From positions 532,184 through 596,183 of the forward strand of contig CAADRB010000060.1 of NCBI GenBank assembly GCA_900708905.1: a stretch of 64,000 nucleotides of DNA. Direction: 5' to 3'. The translations under genes were made by a program, and so were the position numbers. Below, piece after piece: positions 39,271 to 50,476 of the stretch. This stretch comes from Hymenolepis diminuta. Lineage: Eukaryota > Platyhelminthes > Cestoda > Cyclophyllidea > Hymenolepididae. The notes under the pieces are model-generated. The model was given only the letters and a program-made list of their open reading frames with translations, searched no databases and had not been told where the DNA came from. Position 1 is the first letter of the stretch; each line of letters starts with the position of its first letter.

Positions 39271-41810
39271 TAGAACACGGATTATTCATGGGTCAGTAAT
39301 TCATGTGGAGTGGGATTGCAAAATGGCAAAAGAAATTGCTTAATTCCCTTACCTCTTTCTAGGAGACAGGCAAACTTTGTCTTCCAGACCTCTTCTGTGC
39401 TGCATCCCCTCTTCATTTTCAACATTTCATCTTTTCTCGCCCTCCCTCCCACCCTCAACAATTCCTTTCCTTTTCAACTTATATTTTCCCACTGTTCTAT
39501 GAAGGTGCTATTTTGTGAAGATGAGATGTTGAAATTTTAGTGGAAAGGTGATATTCTGTTCCCCCCACGTCTGTATACCTGTCACCTACGAATAGTCTGT
39601 GCTCTCCCTTTCTTCTCCCTATTCTTTTTGTCCCTACGAAGTACTGCGCATCTGCCAACAATTGTAATACAATTCGGAAAATGTTAAATATGAAAAAGTG
39701 CGTTGAAGAATCATTGTTCCTCTTATTTCTATCTGGTGATGGGTCAGTTATGGTAAAGGGATTCGAAAATTTAAATGTCTTGGAAAGGCTTATGATCTTT
39801 ATTAATTCTAAAGAGGAATCTAATTGAGGCATGATTTTATTCGCAAGAGTTCCTTATTAGAAATTAGAATATTGGTGAAGTAGAAGCTCCTTTCATTTTT
39901 AGAGTAAGTTGAACTGGGAAGTGGCTTTATAATTGGATGAATTTCGACAGATATGTATCTGTACGTGTTTGCATCCCTGCCATACACGTCCAGTAGGCAA
40001 AATTTCTATATTAGGATAGTTTTCTGAAAGTAGTATTCGGTAACCGCTAAAGTCGAGGTTAGTATTCGTTCCATGGTTAACAACGTCTTTAAGTTGGAAT
40101 ATAAAGTATACTTCTCATGGAACTTACCATGATCTACTCTTCTAATGGGATACCACAACTTAAACTCTCTTAGTAATTGCGCCACTTACAAACAGGGATC
40201 GACCAAACCAGATGTCAAGAGCTAAACAAGTTCGACAAATTGGGTACTTTCGCCATTTACGATATTAATGTGAAGTAATTATTTTGAAAGAGTGGAAAGT
40301 AAAAAATTCAATATTAAAGTTAATTTTCAACATAACGTTGGCGCCTAGTCAATAGATTCATTTTGGAATCTTTATTTTTGGTAATGATTCTAGAACAGAG
40401 CGCAGCAAGACTGTATTATACAACATTATATGTCTAAATTTAAAAGAATGAACGATTTAGCTAGTGAAGTAATGCACACTACACACCGCATTTTTCTACA
40501 AAATTTAGAAAGACTGAGAGGAAAGTTTTACACACATTATGTGCTTTCTGTTGTATTTTTCTTTGAAATTCCACCCGTCGAATTGATGTCTAAATTTTTC
40601 ATATTTTAATCGTCACTGCTTATTTATATCTAGTCCCATCAAAACTTCTAGTTCTCTTTTTTTAATGTCATGAGAGAGTACAATTATTCCGTTGTCATAT
40701 TTTGGGACAAAATCTCAATCTTTCCCCTATGAAAGTTCTCATTACACCTAATACTCTGGTGTGTCAGTTAATATTACCTTTGAGCACAACTTTATTCGTC
40801 CAGACATGCCGTAAGGTATTTAGAGCTATATGTAAATAACAGGAATGAACACGTCTATTCTCGATCACGTCGTACAATATTGCGTAAATAAAAAATGATC
40901 TGAAGGGCAAACTTGATACGCTTGACCACAGGAGGAAGACCATCATACTCAAGTTGCCGTATCTCAGGTTGTTTATCATGAGGTCCGAAAAATGAGAGCA
41001 CGGATTACACACATTCAAATAACTTAATTTGGTTAGAGTAACAAGTAACTGATAATTTATTGGTATTTACATCAATCGATATTATATCAAGTGAGGATTA
41101 CAGGGCAGACATCAATTCGATTAATTTTTATTTAATTCAATAAACACGTTGCAAATATCACTTGGTTCCTAAGAACGAAGTAGGCTCCTCCGATCTTTAA
41201 GAGCAAATTAGGTCATCCCTCCGTTTTTGAGCAGACAATCAATCCCTCGCTTTAGATTACTTGCGGTTGAATGAGGTAAAAATATGCGTAGTTATCCTCT
41301 TTGTGGAAAATATAACGTCTTCTCCATAAACTTCAATTTTGAAATATGCTAATTACAATTTTATTTTCTATCCTAATTATAACGAATTGGTTACTACTGA
41401 CGTTTTTTACAGACATCTTGTCAGTTACAGGTCAATTATCGATCGAATAATTGTTATTAGGGTCCATGGAAGCATCATTATGCCCATCAAACTCCTTGAA
41501 AGATCCAGAAAGCCGCCGCTAGAACATAACTCATCAATCTCCTAACTTCTTATTCACCCCATGCACATTCAAACTTTCACTGTCTACTTTATTAACTCCC
41601 GGCGCCTGCTATCGAACATTCAGCTCCTTACCTACAGATCATAATTTTCAACTCCTACTGCAACCAACAACCATCTTTGGCACCTAACACAACACTTTCA
41701 GCCTTCTCAACAAATGTTTATTAAGCCACTATATTTACTAATCCCCTCACTTTCTTCTTACTCATTATGCTTAAACTAAACGCAATTATCTATTTCAGGG
41801 CACGGCGGAA
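39271..41810. other. Convergent intergenic region, no gene seen
   Basis: Separates the 3' ends of the EEP and DDX47-like genes. Short ORFs (39310-39540, 39497-39832, 40764-41018, 41339-41545) have no recognised motifs. It should contain both 3' UTRs. Confidence 0.5.
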
Positions 41811-41816
41811 TTTATT
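41811..41816 (-). terminator. Candidate polyadenylation signal of the DDX47-like gene
   Basis: AATAAA on the minus strand about 130 nt past the stop codon at 41949-41951. It is the nearest canonical hexamer I noticed, but in AT-rich DNA such hexamers occur often by chance. Confidence 0.35.
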
Positions 41817-41948
41817 TGACCAAGTTTTCATCCTCCTCCTCATTCGCTACAAATGGCAACCCTGACTAGCAATAAGACTCAGTAGGCAAATACATGATTG
41901 ATCAAGTCTTTATACAATGACTCAGTACAACAATAGGGACAAAGAAAT

Positions 41949-44900
41949 CTATGCCTCTCCGTCAGAGTCATCAGAACGAGGCTCGTTTCCATCTGCTTCA
42001 GGACCCAGACGTCTCCTTTTTGCGCGTCTGGCCTCCAGTTGCTTCTGTCTCTTGTCATTCAGGCGAAGAACCTGTAGGGAAGAAAATAAAAAAATATGGG
42101 CAAAATCACAAACAAAAAACTAAGGTTGGTCACGAATGCAGTGCCAGTATGCGCAACAATTAACGTGGCGGTCTGCGAAATCAGAGATCGCGAATTCGAT
42201 GCCTATTGGTAAGCAGAACGGCCAACAGCACTGGTTAAAGTTTGTTTAATAAAGGTGGTGGTGGAATTTTAGTTTCTCACTAAGGAGAGCACTTCTCCAT
42301 CTAAGATAAACAACTTGGGATTTAAATAGCTTCACTTTTATAAAACTTGGAAGACAGAAAACAAAAGTCAGTCTCACTAGAGAAGTACTTTCATTGACAA
42401 AATAAAATAGTTCGGGAACTACAGGAAGCTAAATTTTGGCCTGTTAGCCAACGATACAGCAGTAGCAAATATGTAACCTTACCCATTACTGTGTGGAATC
42501 CGATAATCAATATGTGAATTTTGCTTTCGTATATGAATATAATGATAAAACTCTGACCAAAAATTTTCTCCATCCACTAATTCATGATACTCGGTTAATC
42601 ATCCTGACATATCGAGTAAATACACGAATTGACTGACACCAACCGTGACTGAACACAAATGCCTCAGTTAGGATGAGTGAAATTTCCTTTCCCCATAGAA
42701 TGTGGAAAGCGCAATTTTATATGAAGCCTATCTAATTACAAATAAAAAGTTCACCTTGAGTGAACTCCAGTGGGCTCTGTTGTGTTATGGTTGTGTTAGG
42801 CAGCATCTGCTAGACAGCAGATGTCAAATTATTGCAACTTGCATAGGCTTCGGAATATCTAGAGAGCACTTTGCCCAGTATAATCCCGAAATAGTCTTCA
42901 TTTACATAATAAATAAAAGTGCAAAACGATGGCAGTACATATTAGTATAACTGGGAGTACACATACTGATTTAGCATGAACAGAGGCCTCATCAATCAGT
43001 CTAATAAGCTGTGAATCAGCTCTGGTAGGATCGACCCAAGCCAGTTGGGGGATCTGTGAGCCCAGAACCGACTCGATAATCCGTAGACGAGTGACAGAGT
43101 AGGGAGTGACGAGGGTGATAGCACGTCCAGGCCGACCAGCTCTAGCAGTTCGACCGACACGGTGAATGTAGGACTTGGCTGTCTCACTCCATGATGTCGG
43201 ATTGCCGGGAACATCATAGTTTATTACCAGCTGGACTTCTGGAATATCAAGACCCCTAAAAAGAGAAAGCGATCAGAGCAGATATACTTACATTGTGATG
43301 AAATGTAACGAAGAACAGACTAGCAGTGTTTAGCAGGTTGATTTGGGAAATTGGGTAGCAAGGTTCAATAAAGAAAACTCTGCCTTCAGGATGGTATGAA
43401 GTCTCCCTAGTACCGAGTAATTAGAACTAGGTACCACGAATAACTCGAAGCAAAATTTGCTCAAAATCATGACTAAGAGAATTCAATCACGATCCCAACA
43501 AAGTCTTTGAGTTGACCGAGCTAAAACAGCCAACGTGGAGATATTGGTACAGATCGAATCACCCAAATGTCCATCTCGATGGAAAATCCATACATTAACA
43601 ATAGGCACTTTCTCCTTTGAACGCTTCGAGCAACTTGTCTTTCTACTTCCGATTTCCCGTCTACCCTGGATACGAACATCAATCTGGAGGATGGTTAGCT
43701 TGACATTTCTCATCCAAACTTCTATTTGTGCTTCGGGGAAGGTCATCTGAAGAAGCTTAAAGAAGTGTAACCGAAAGAGCCAAGTTTATCTGAACACTTA
43801 GAGATAACGTGCAGTACAACAATTCGAATCAGAATGAGAAACAGAACCCTGGAAAAAGGGCGCTGCAGGTAGTTAAACATAAGCAGTAACAGACATGGAA
43901 CAAAATACACTCAAAATCGCTCAGAAATTATGTTGAAGAGAATAAGGACTATGGACAATCGAAATAGCATGCAAAAGATTTGAGAGTTCCCATATAAGAT
44001 TTACACTACATGGAAAATTACCTACGTCGTGAAACAATATGGTTATGACTGCTTTTCATTTCAATAATCAGGCAAAAATTTATAAAAATAGAATAAGTTA
44101 AATAAGAATAAAAATGGTTAATTTCAATTTCTTTAACATAGATATTTTACTTAGGCATACAATTCTCTTAAATGACACTGTTTACCAGAAGTGTTAATAA
44201 ATAAATGAGCTGTGATTACCTATACTGAGAGGCCCAAATACTTTAGATTTGGAAATTGAGCTCATGGAATAGAAATTTCAAAAATTTTGTGGTTATAGAA
44301 AATTGTATACAACTACTAACAGCGGAGGTGGAAGGCATGCTATCTTTCGGTCCAAATAGTTTATCTTAATGATTACTATGCAAGTGAATAGTGGACAAAT
44401 AATTCAACAATTTTAAATTATTTCAGGGTCATAACCTGAGGGTAATATTCAGATTGATATTTTGGGCAGAGCAGCGTCATGAAGCCTCACTGTAAGAAAA
44501 AAGTCGAATTTTGTAACACCCTTTGACTGCCAGAATTAATCAGTGCCAATAAGCCCCAAGCAAGGAAACCACTGGAAGTTGATATTATTGTCATTCAGGA
44601 CAAGGCAAAACGATTCAATAAATTTGGGGAGATCCATGATTTGCAGAGCCTATTGGTATATCATATTACTTAATGATTGCCCATACCACCCCAATATTTT
44701 TTATTCTAGTAGCCAAGGGAGGTTTCATTAATAAACATGCTTTAACACAGATAAAACTCACTCGATTTGACCCAACGTGATCTTAAATTATAATGAACCA
44801 ATGTGTGGCATTTATAGCACTTCATTTACTTATCAAGCAGGTTTTCCGAGTACTAAAAGCATTTACTGCAAGCTAGAACTAGGAGCACCTGTTGTTGTGA

Positions 44901-47015
44901 AATAAGACCGGGGCCACCATACATATATAAAAAGGTAAAAGATTCAGTAAGGAAATAAAGGTGTGCGGCATAGTAATTAACGCGATCGGCAACAAAATCA
45001 GAGATCACGGTTCAGTGCCAACCGGTGCACGTCCATTGAGCGGAATGGCAAACCGCAACGATTAAGTCTGATTATTAAAGGGCTGACAGAATTCGAGTTT
45101 GTCTCCAAGACGCCTCAATGATGACACTCCCAAAACCAAGATTAGCAGAAATGCTCCTAGTGGATCGATTCATCTAATATGTTTCAGTGGAACACGAAGC
45201 TTATTCAAGCATGGATAGAAGCTAAAAAAATAAATGAAATTTGCGATTAAGAGTATGACATGACAGGTAAGGGGAGTAAACCAACAGACAAAAGAACGAA
45301 GACTAAATTTACAGAGACATTAGCCAAAATCCTATTGAAATTCCATCGATTACAATAGGAAATCTCTAAATCAGCATACGCAGAGTTGACTAACGCAACT
45401 TCATGTGGATGTTAAAAAGATGTTCGGCGAAAGATGGATGATTTGGATGATTTCTACGAAGAATTATATCAAACGCATTATTAAACAACTCCGATTGACT
45501 GGTGTGAATAGAGAAAGAAAGTATGTGTAGAACCTCAGGATCATCGACTCTTCAGAAGAGAAGGCGAGATCACTCCAAACCCTTAAAAAACATGGGAAAT
45601 CTGATAAAAAGGATGGTTATGAGATCACATTCAAGTTTTTCATTCAGATTCTCAGTGCGAGATATAAGGTAATGAAAAAAAAGTCTAATCAAATTTGGAG
45701 TTGAAAAAAAAAGCAATTGATTACCTTGGAACTTAGATGAATTTTCTTACTTTCAGTCCTACAGCCCCAACTTCTCCTAAAAACTAAACTGTATTCCTCT
45801 TTCAATGTGTTCGGATGTCTTACTATCATTAGAAATTGCAAAACTTTCTGCATTGTCATAGAAAATATAAAAATAAAGATAATTTAATGGTATTACCTTG
45901 AAGCTATATCTGTAGCGACCATAATGTTGGCTTCTCCCGATTTGAATTTTTCCAGAGCACCCACTCGCTTCTCTTGACGCATAGAACCGTTCAAAATAAC
46001 CACTCGATCTTTACTGGTAATGTGCCTCAACATCTCGCCCACGAGTACGGATTCCCTAGATGTAGCAACGAATACAATCGTTCGAGACTCGCTAGTGGTC
46101 TAAAATTTAACATAAATCACTACTTAACTCACTCCCTTCTAAATATTGATTAAAGAAAACTTGTAAACATACACTTCCACCGAGATCGACCAGTAATTTA
46201 GCAACGTAAATATCTTTTCTCTGATCAGGTAGAAATATGAATGCATGATCAAGATTTTCAACGGTTGTGTATTTTGCCGCAGTTTCTAAACGAATCGGCA
46301 TTCGAAGACAAGCTGATTGAACTTTCTCAAGCTAATAAATGCAAAAAAAACAATAAGATTGTGAGATCTTACATTTTTTGACATTGTAGCTGAGAAAAGA
46401 TAATTCCTGCGTTTTTCTGGAAGTCTAGATAATATAACCTGCAATTCAGCGTCAAAATTTCCTCCGAGCATATGGTCAGCTTCATCCAGTACAAAATAAT
46501 GAAGTTTGTGGAGAAAAAGTTCCTTGGTATGCTCAATGTGATGAAGAACCCGACCAGGAGTCCCGATGATTATATGATGTTTGACTTGTTTCAGAGCCCT
46601 TTGCTGATCTTCAACATGCTGTCCACCAACTAAACAGATGACTTTGAGACCAAACTTAGAGCCGAGATCCATAAAATGTTGCCTAATTTGCATCGCAAGT
46701 TCTCGAGTGGGCGTGAGAATTAAAGCATAATTATACCGTGGCTTTATCAAAAGATTCTAAAACATGGATATGATTATGTAATGGGAAACCCTGCCTGGAG
46801 TATTGGTATTGCGAAGGCGACGGTTTTACCGCTACCTGTTTCGGCCAGACCAACTACATCTTTCCCCTTTAAAGCAACGGGAATCACCTTAGACTGAATT
46901 TCCGTTGGCTTTTTCCATCCTAACTCTTGACAAACATCACAAAGTTCTTTGCACACACCCTGAAATCGATTAAATATAAAAAGCGATCACTTACCAAATC
47001 AACAAAAGACGACAT
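41949..47015 (-). CDS. DDX47: DEAD-box ATP-dependent RNA helicase, DDX47/Rrp3-like (7 exons)
   Basis: DDX47/Rrp3 is a nucleolar helicase for early pre-rRNA cleavage and small-subunit assembly. Minus-strand exons: 47015-46995, 46959-46795, 46756-46373, 46331-46173, 46099-45897, 43255-42967 and 42071-41949, joining to 447 aa (human about 455). Motifs are all intact: Q motif GWKKPTEIQ (21-29), AETGSGKT (46-53), PTRELA (78-83), GG (106-107), GTPGR (127-131), DEAD (153-156), SAT (184-186), ATDIASRGLDIP across exons 5-6, and [10 protein letters not shown] (342-351). AETGSGKT and the GW-x-KPT start favour DDX47 over DDX49. The first exon is only 7 codons and the first three introns are 35, 38 and 41 nt. 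Intron 2 must use a GC donor (CAG|GCAGGG). About 10 extra residues (328-337) precede YIHRVGR. The tail is basic then acidic ([16 protein letters not shown]). Divergent from MED19. Confidence 0.9.
42141..42300 (+). mobile_element. tRNA-derived SINE-like element, copy 3
   Basis: Located in the last intron of the DDX47-like gene. Shows ACAATTAACGTGGCGGTCTGCG in the A-box region, AATTCGATGCC at the B-box position, GCAGAACGGCCAACAGCAC, and the tail AATAAAGGTGGTGGTGGAA followed by TTTCTCACTAAGG. The block order equals that of the other copies. Confidence 0.55.
44961..45120 (+). mobile_element. tRNA-derived SINE-like element, copy 4
   Basis: Begins GTGTGCGGCATAGTAATTAA (A-box-like), then AAATCAGAGATCACGGTTCA and GTGCC (B-box-like GGTTCAGTGCC), GCGGAATGGCAAACCGC, and the tail CAGAATTCGAGTTTGTCTCC. 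It lies in intron 5 of the DDX47-like gene and aligns well with 42141-42300. Confidence 0.6.
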
Positions 47016-48429
47016 CACAATTTACTAAAATTTGAAACCATAGATTAGACCCTATCATATTAAATGAAGTCTTAAAATATAAATATCGTGAAGAGGTAAA
47101 AAAAGGTGAAAAAAAATATATATATAACCATGCATACCCACCAAAAGCACGTAAAGGCGTGAAGGGCAACACGTTATCTTTGGCGCAAATGAGTTAAAGA
47201 GACAAAGAAAATTTGTAAATATCTAGGAATTTTTATTTGCTTTGCCATTTCTTTGCAAAATTAATCGTTGTTTCTATTATTTTTGTTTAGTTTTATTGGG
47301 CATAGAGTTGCAAAAAAACAACTACATCTATTAAATGACGTTAATTTTTATAAATGAAAATCAAGAAAACAGGCAATTATTCATTGATACTCAATAATCG
47401 TTACACGAGTTTTGCATTTTTCCTGATTCGAGCTTATTGTAAACCTAAATTATCTTTTTAGAACTTATTGTAGTTAAGTGGATAGATACAATAACTGTGT
47501 AATATTAGTTACAGCTTTGAAGGAATTGGTTCTAAAAATCTGTTTCCAAAATAAGAATATTAAGAGCGATACGAGTCTTGACAATTATGAAATTTCAATG
47601 GTTACAAAATAAATTCATAATATGTTGTAATTTTATTGTCATCAACTTATTTTTTACCAGTGCAGAATATTAAATTTATTGACTATTATGCACCTAACAA
47701 ATAAGATTTTTCCATTGCAATCAAGCGTGCCAATTCTCAATAATATGGACAACAATCGGTGACACACTGTTATTTAGTAAAAAATCCAAGATATTGTAAA
47801 TTTGCATTTAGAAATAAAACCATTTACCAATATTATCACCAATAAGTCTTGATCCCGTATTCCCTGATCTAGTTACTGAACACCTTAAAATTGCGTCGAT
47901 ACATTCATTAAAATAAAATTTATTTTAATGTTATACATGATGTATTATTTTCATGAATGTTTCCCTTACCTTATGTGATTCATGAAAAGTTATTTAATTT
48001 AAATATACGAAACCCCATTGAGAATAAAAATCATGAGTATAAAAAATTAACTATGCATACATTACTTTGTAATACCTAAGTATTACACCTATTGCTATAA
48101 CATAACCAACTAGGAGTTCTGATAGTAATCTCTCAGAGCCAACAATCTAGAAAACCCGGTAATATAGTAACTTAACACAGAAGCTAATAAATCACGGCAG
48201 ACAAGAAGGCACGTTATAGCCAACACGAGTGAATTTACGAAACTCACTGTCAATCGGTATCGGCTTAAACAAATTAGAATAATTATCAAATGTCTTTTGT
48301 CGGTGGAGAAATAAAGAAAGAAATTTCATTTCTATTCACAGAAGAAATATTGGGAGCGGAGGAAAATAATTATCATTTCTTCTAACGCCTATACTATGGG
48401 GAGCGGATGCCCATCAATAAATGGCGATT
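47016..48429. other. Divergent spacer, DDX47-like side
   Basis: AT-rich DNA upstream of the helicase start codon, expected to hold its promoter and 5' UTR. No definite site is recognised. Confidence 0.45.
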
Positions 48430-48935
48430 ATAAATAATTAATTGGTGTCAAGACCTCGTCTTCAATGTCCTCAGGCGGTCAGCTGGGTATGTGTATGCAC
48501 ATAGATGTATAATAGGGTGCCGATCAGCAATATTATTTACCATTTGCAATACAGCTCTCGACCAACAGTGAAATAGCAAGCCATTGTAAAAATTATAATG
48601 GTGTAATAACGTTAGGTCCATCAGGACCACATTGATAGAATATGTGGAAGCCACTCATGTCGCCAGATCAGTTTGGAGGTGGCAGATAAACCACTCCAAT
48701 TTAAAAATTAGTAATTAGGTTTATGTAAAAACATTTCTTCATTGGACGTCAGTCATGTCTCATCATTGATGTTTCGGCGTGATAAACGGGACCCGTTTAG
48801 ATATCTATATGCAAACACGCAAGCACACAGCGGAACCGTCGGTAGACACTGTAGTGGAGAACTAATCACGAGTCAATCATTTCTAATCGCCAGGTATTGA
48901 TAGACATCTGCTGGCTATAGCAAAGGGTACTTAAA
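48430..48935 (+). repeat. Dispersed repeat family D, copy 2
   Basis: Forms the counterpart of 23215-23560 on the opposite strand and is the longer of the two. Its 3' end is best conserved (about 48745-48925, ending CTGCTGGCTATAGCAAAGG). A 68-aa minus-strand ORF here (48448-48654) arises from the repeat. It sits between the divergent DDX47-like and MED19 genes. Confidence 0.65.
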
Positions 48936-49495
48936 GATATCACAAATTCATTTAATGCTTCACTGTCAATATCCCCAAATAAACATTTTATATGTATTTA
49001 TACGCGTCATAAAAATCTGCTTACCAATTTGATATAATTCAATAATCCTTTGAAATCCAAAGAATGCTTCTTAAAATCCGAATGCCACTTGTTTGGCAAA
49101 ATTTGCCTTTAATTTACAGTCGAAAACTGTACGAAACAACTATGCACGATATATCTTAGCTTCATAATATTGTGGCCCTTTTCTATTATTAGGCTATCAT
49201 ATTTAGAGATACGACCAACTTAGGAAATTCGATATCTCAGCAAAAATTTTAAAAGAAACAGCAACAGTGAAATTTGAAGGGGGGATTTATAAATGTATAA
49301 AATTTTGAAAATCTATAAGATTCTCTATTTTTAGAAATAATTTTTAAACTAAAAAATACAAATTGGAAGACCAATTATATGCAAAAGCTAAAAAACTTAA
49401 CAATTTCGTACGTATAAAATTACAAAATACAAAATAACTAACGCTTTTAATTGTTACTTTATGTCAGCGCGTTTCGCGAGTTTTTATTTTTGGTT
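48936..49495. other. Region upstream of MED19
   Basis: AT-rich, presumably the MED19 promoter and 5' UTR. No clear TATA/Inr pair was identified among the many A/T runs. Confidence 0.4.
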
Positions 49496-50476
49496 ATGTC
49501 TTATGGTGGTGGTTGTACGCCCCAGCAGTCCGGTCAGATGTTCGTGAATAAAATAAAAATTATCAGAACTGGAGGCAATCGTACTGTTAAAAACACATTG
49601 GAACCTTTTTATTTACTTGAACCAGAATGGCCATTAACAGATAATCAAATAACCGGTGCCAAGAATCTAATAGATCACTTTGGTTTAAAAAATGCCTATC
49701 AAAAGTATTTTCGAGGTAATCTAAAGGAGGAACTTTCAGGATTTTTAACTCACCTCTCCGGAAATGTAAATACTCCAGCTTCTACTGATGAAAGCGGATT
49801 AATGCATTTGATTGAACGTCCGCCGATTCAAGGTAATTCTTTTCAAACATTTAATGTCAGCCAGCTCGATTCCGCAGTCAGATTACACCCAGGTCCCCTC
49901 CCGCAAGAATTTATGTCATATTTTGTTGCTCCATCCCCCACACCAAATGCTGCTAGCAACGGTCCATCATCCAACGATACCGGTTCTACTCCTAATGCCA
50001 AAAAGCGCAGAAGAGATGCCCATCGGTCAGGCGTTGGTAATGTCACATCTTCGGATTATGCTCCTACGTCTTCTTTTTCCCACTTCCCCTTGTCGAATCC
50101 CGCGTCAGCCATAATGCGCGGTCAGCAGCAATCATCCATTCATCATGCGTCCAGTCAACATCATCATCCCCCTTCGGCTGCTTCTTCAGTTGCCATGGCA
50201 CCGCATTCTGGACCCCTTATGAATCCTTCTGTGGCTGCGTCTTTATCTTCGGGTGGTAACAAGCCTGCAACTTCTGTAGGTTACTTTGCTACTCCACCAG
50301 TGATGAAGCGACCGCTTGATGATTCCTATAATTCACTGACTCCTAGTGGAATGGCTTCGTCTGTAGAGTCGCCAGGTGGTGGTGGATATGACTTTGATGA
50401 CGAGATTCGGCGCAAAAGGCGGCGAAAGGAGAAGAAGAGTGGTGGGAGCTCAAGCCGAAGAGACAGAATTGATTGA
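49496..50476 (+). CDS. MED19: Mediator complex subunit 19 (single exon)
   Basis: MED19 is a Mediator head/middle-associated subunit linking transcription factors to RNA polymerase II in the nucleus. The conserved core is clear: EPFYLLEPEWPLTDNQITGA (36-55), KNLIDHFGL (56-64), LKEELSGFL (76-84), LIERPPIQGNSF (105-116) and RLHPGPLP (129-136), each matching the metazoan order. After the core come a KKRRRD basic patch, a Ser/His-rich linker (QHHHPP) and a Lys/Arg-rich tail (RRKRRRKEKK), the usual MED19 C-terminal character. At 326 aa it exceeds the human protein (244) through the linker. The ATG at 49496 is chosen because upstream in-frame codons offer only a TTG. It is intronless, unlike its neighbours, and transcribed away from the DDX47-like gene. 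Confidence 0.9.
   Translation: MSYGGGCTPQQSGQMFVNKIKIIRTGGNRTVKNTLEPFYLLEPEWPLTDNQITGAKNLIDHFGLKNAYQKYFRGNLKEELSGFLTHLSGNVNTPASTDESGLMHLIERPPIQGNSFQTFNVSQLDSAVRLHPGPLPQEFMSYFVAPSPTPNAASNGPSSNDTGSTPNAKKRRRDAHRSGVGNVTSSDYAPTSSFSHFPLSNPASAIMRGQQQSSIHHASSQHHHPPSAASSVAMAPHSGPLMNPSVAASLSSGGNKPATSVGYFATPPVMKRPLDDSYNSLTPSGMASSVESPGGGGYDFDDEIRRKRRRKEKKSGGSSSRRDRID

Noticed and set aside
43483..43750. ORFs on both strands inside helicase intron 5
   Set aside because: Open on both strands with no domain; lies within an intron fixed by the phase of exons 5 and 6.
49812..50114. ORFs in other frames of MED19
   Set aside because: They overlap the clear MED19 frame and show no conserved motif.
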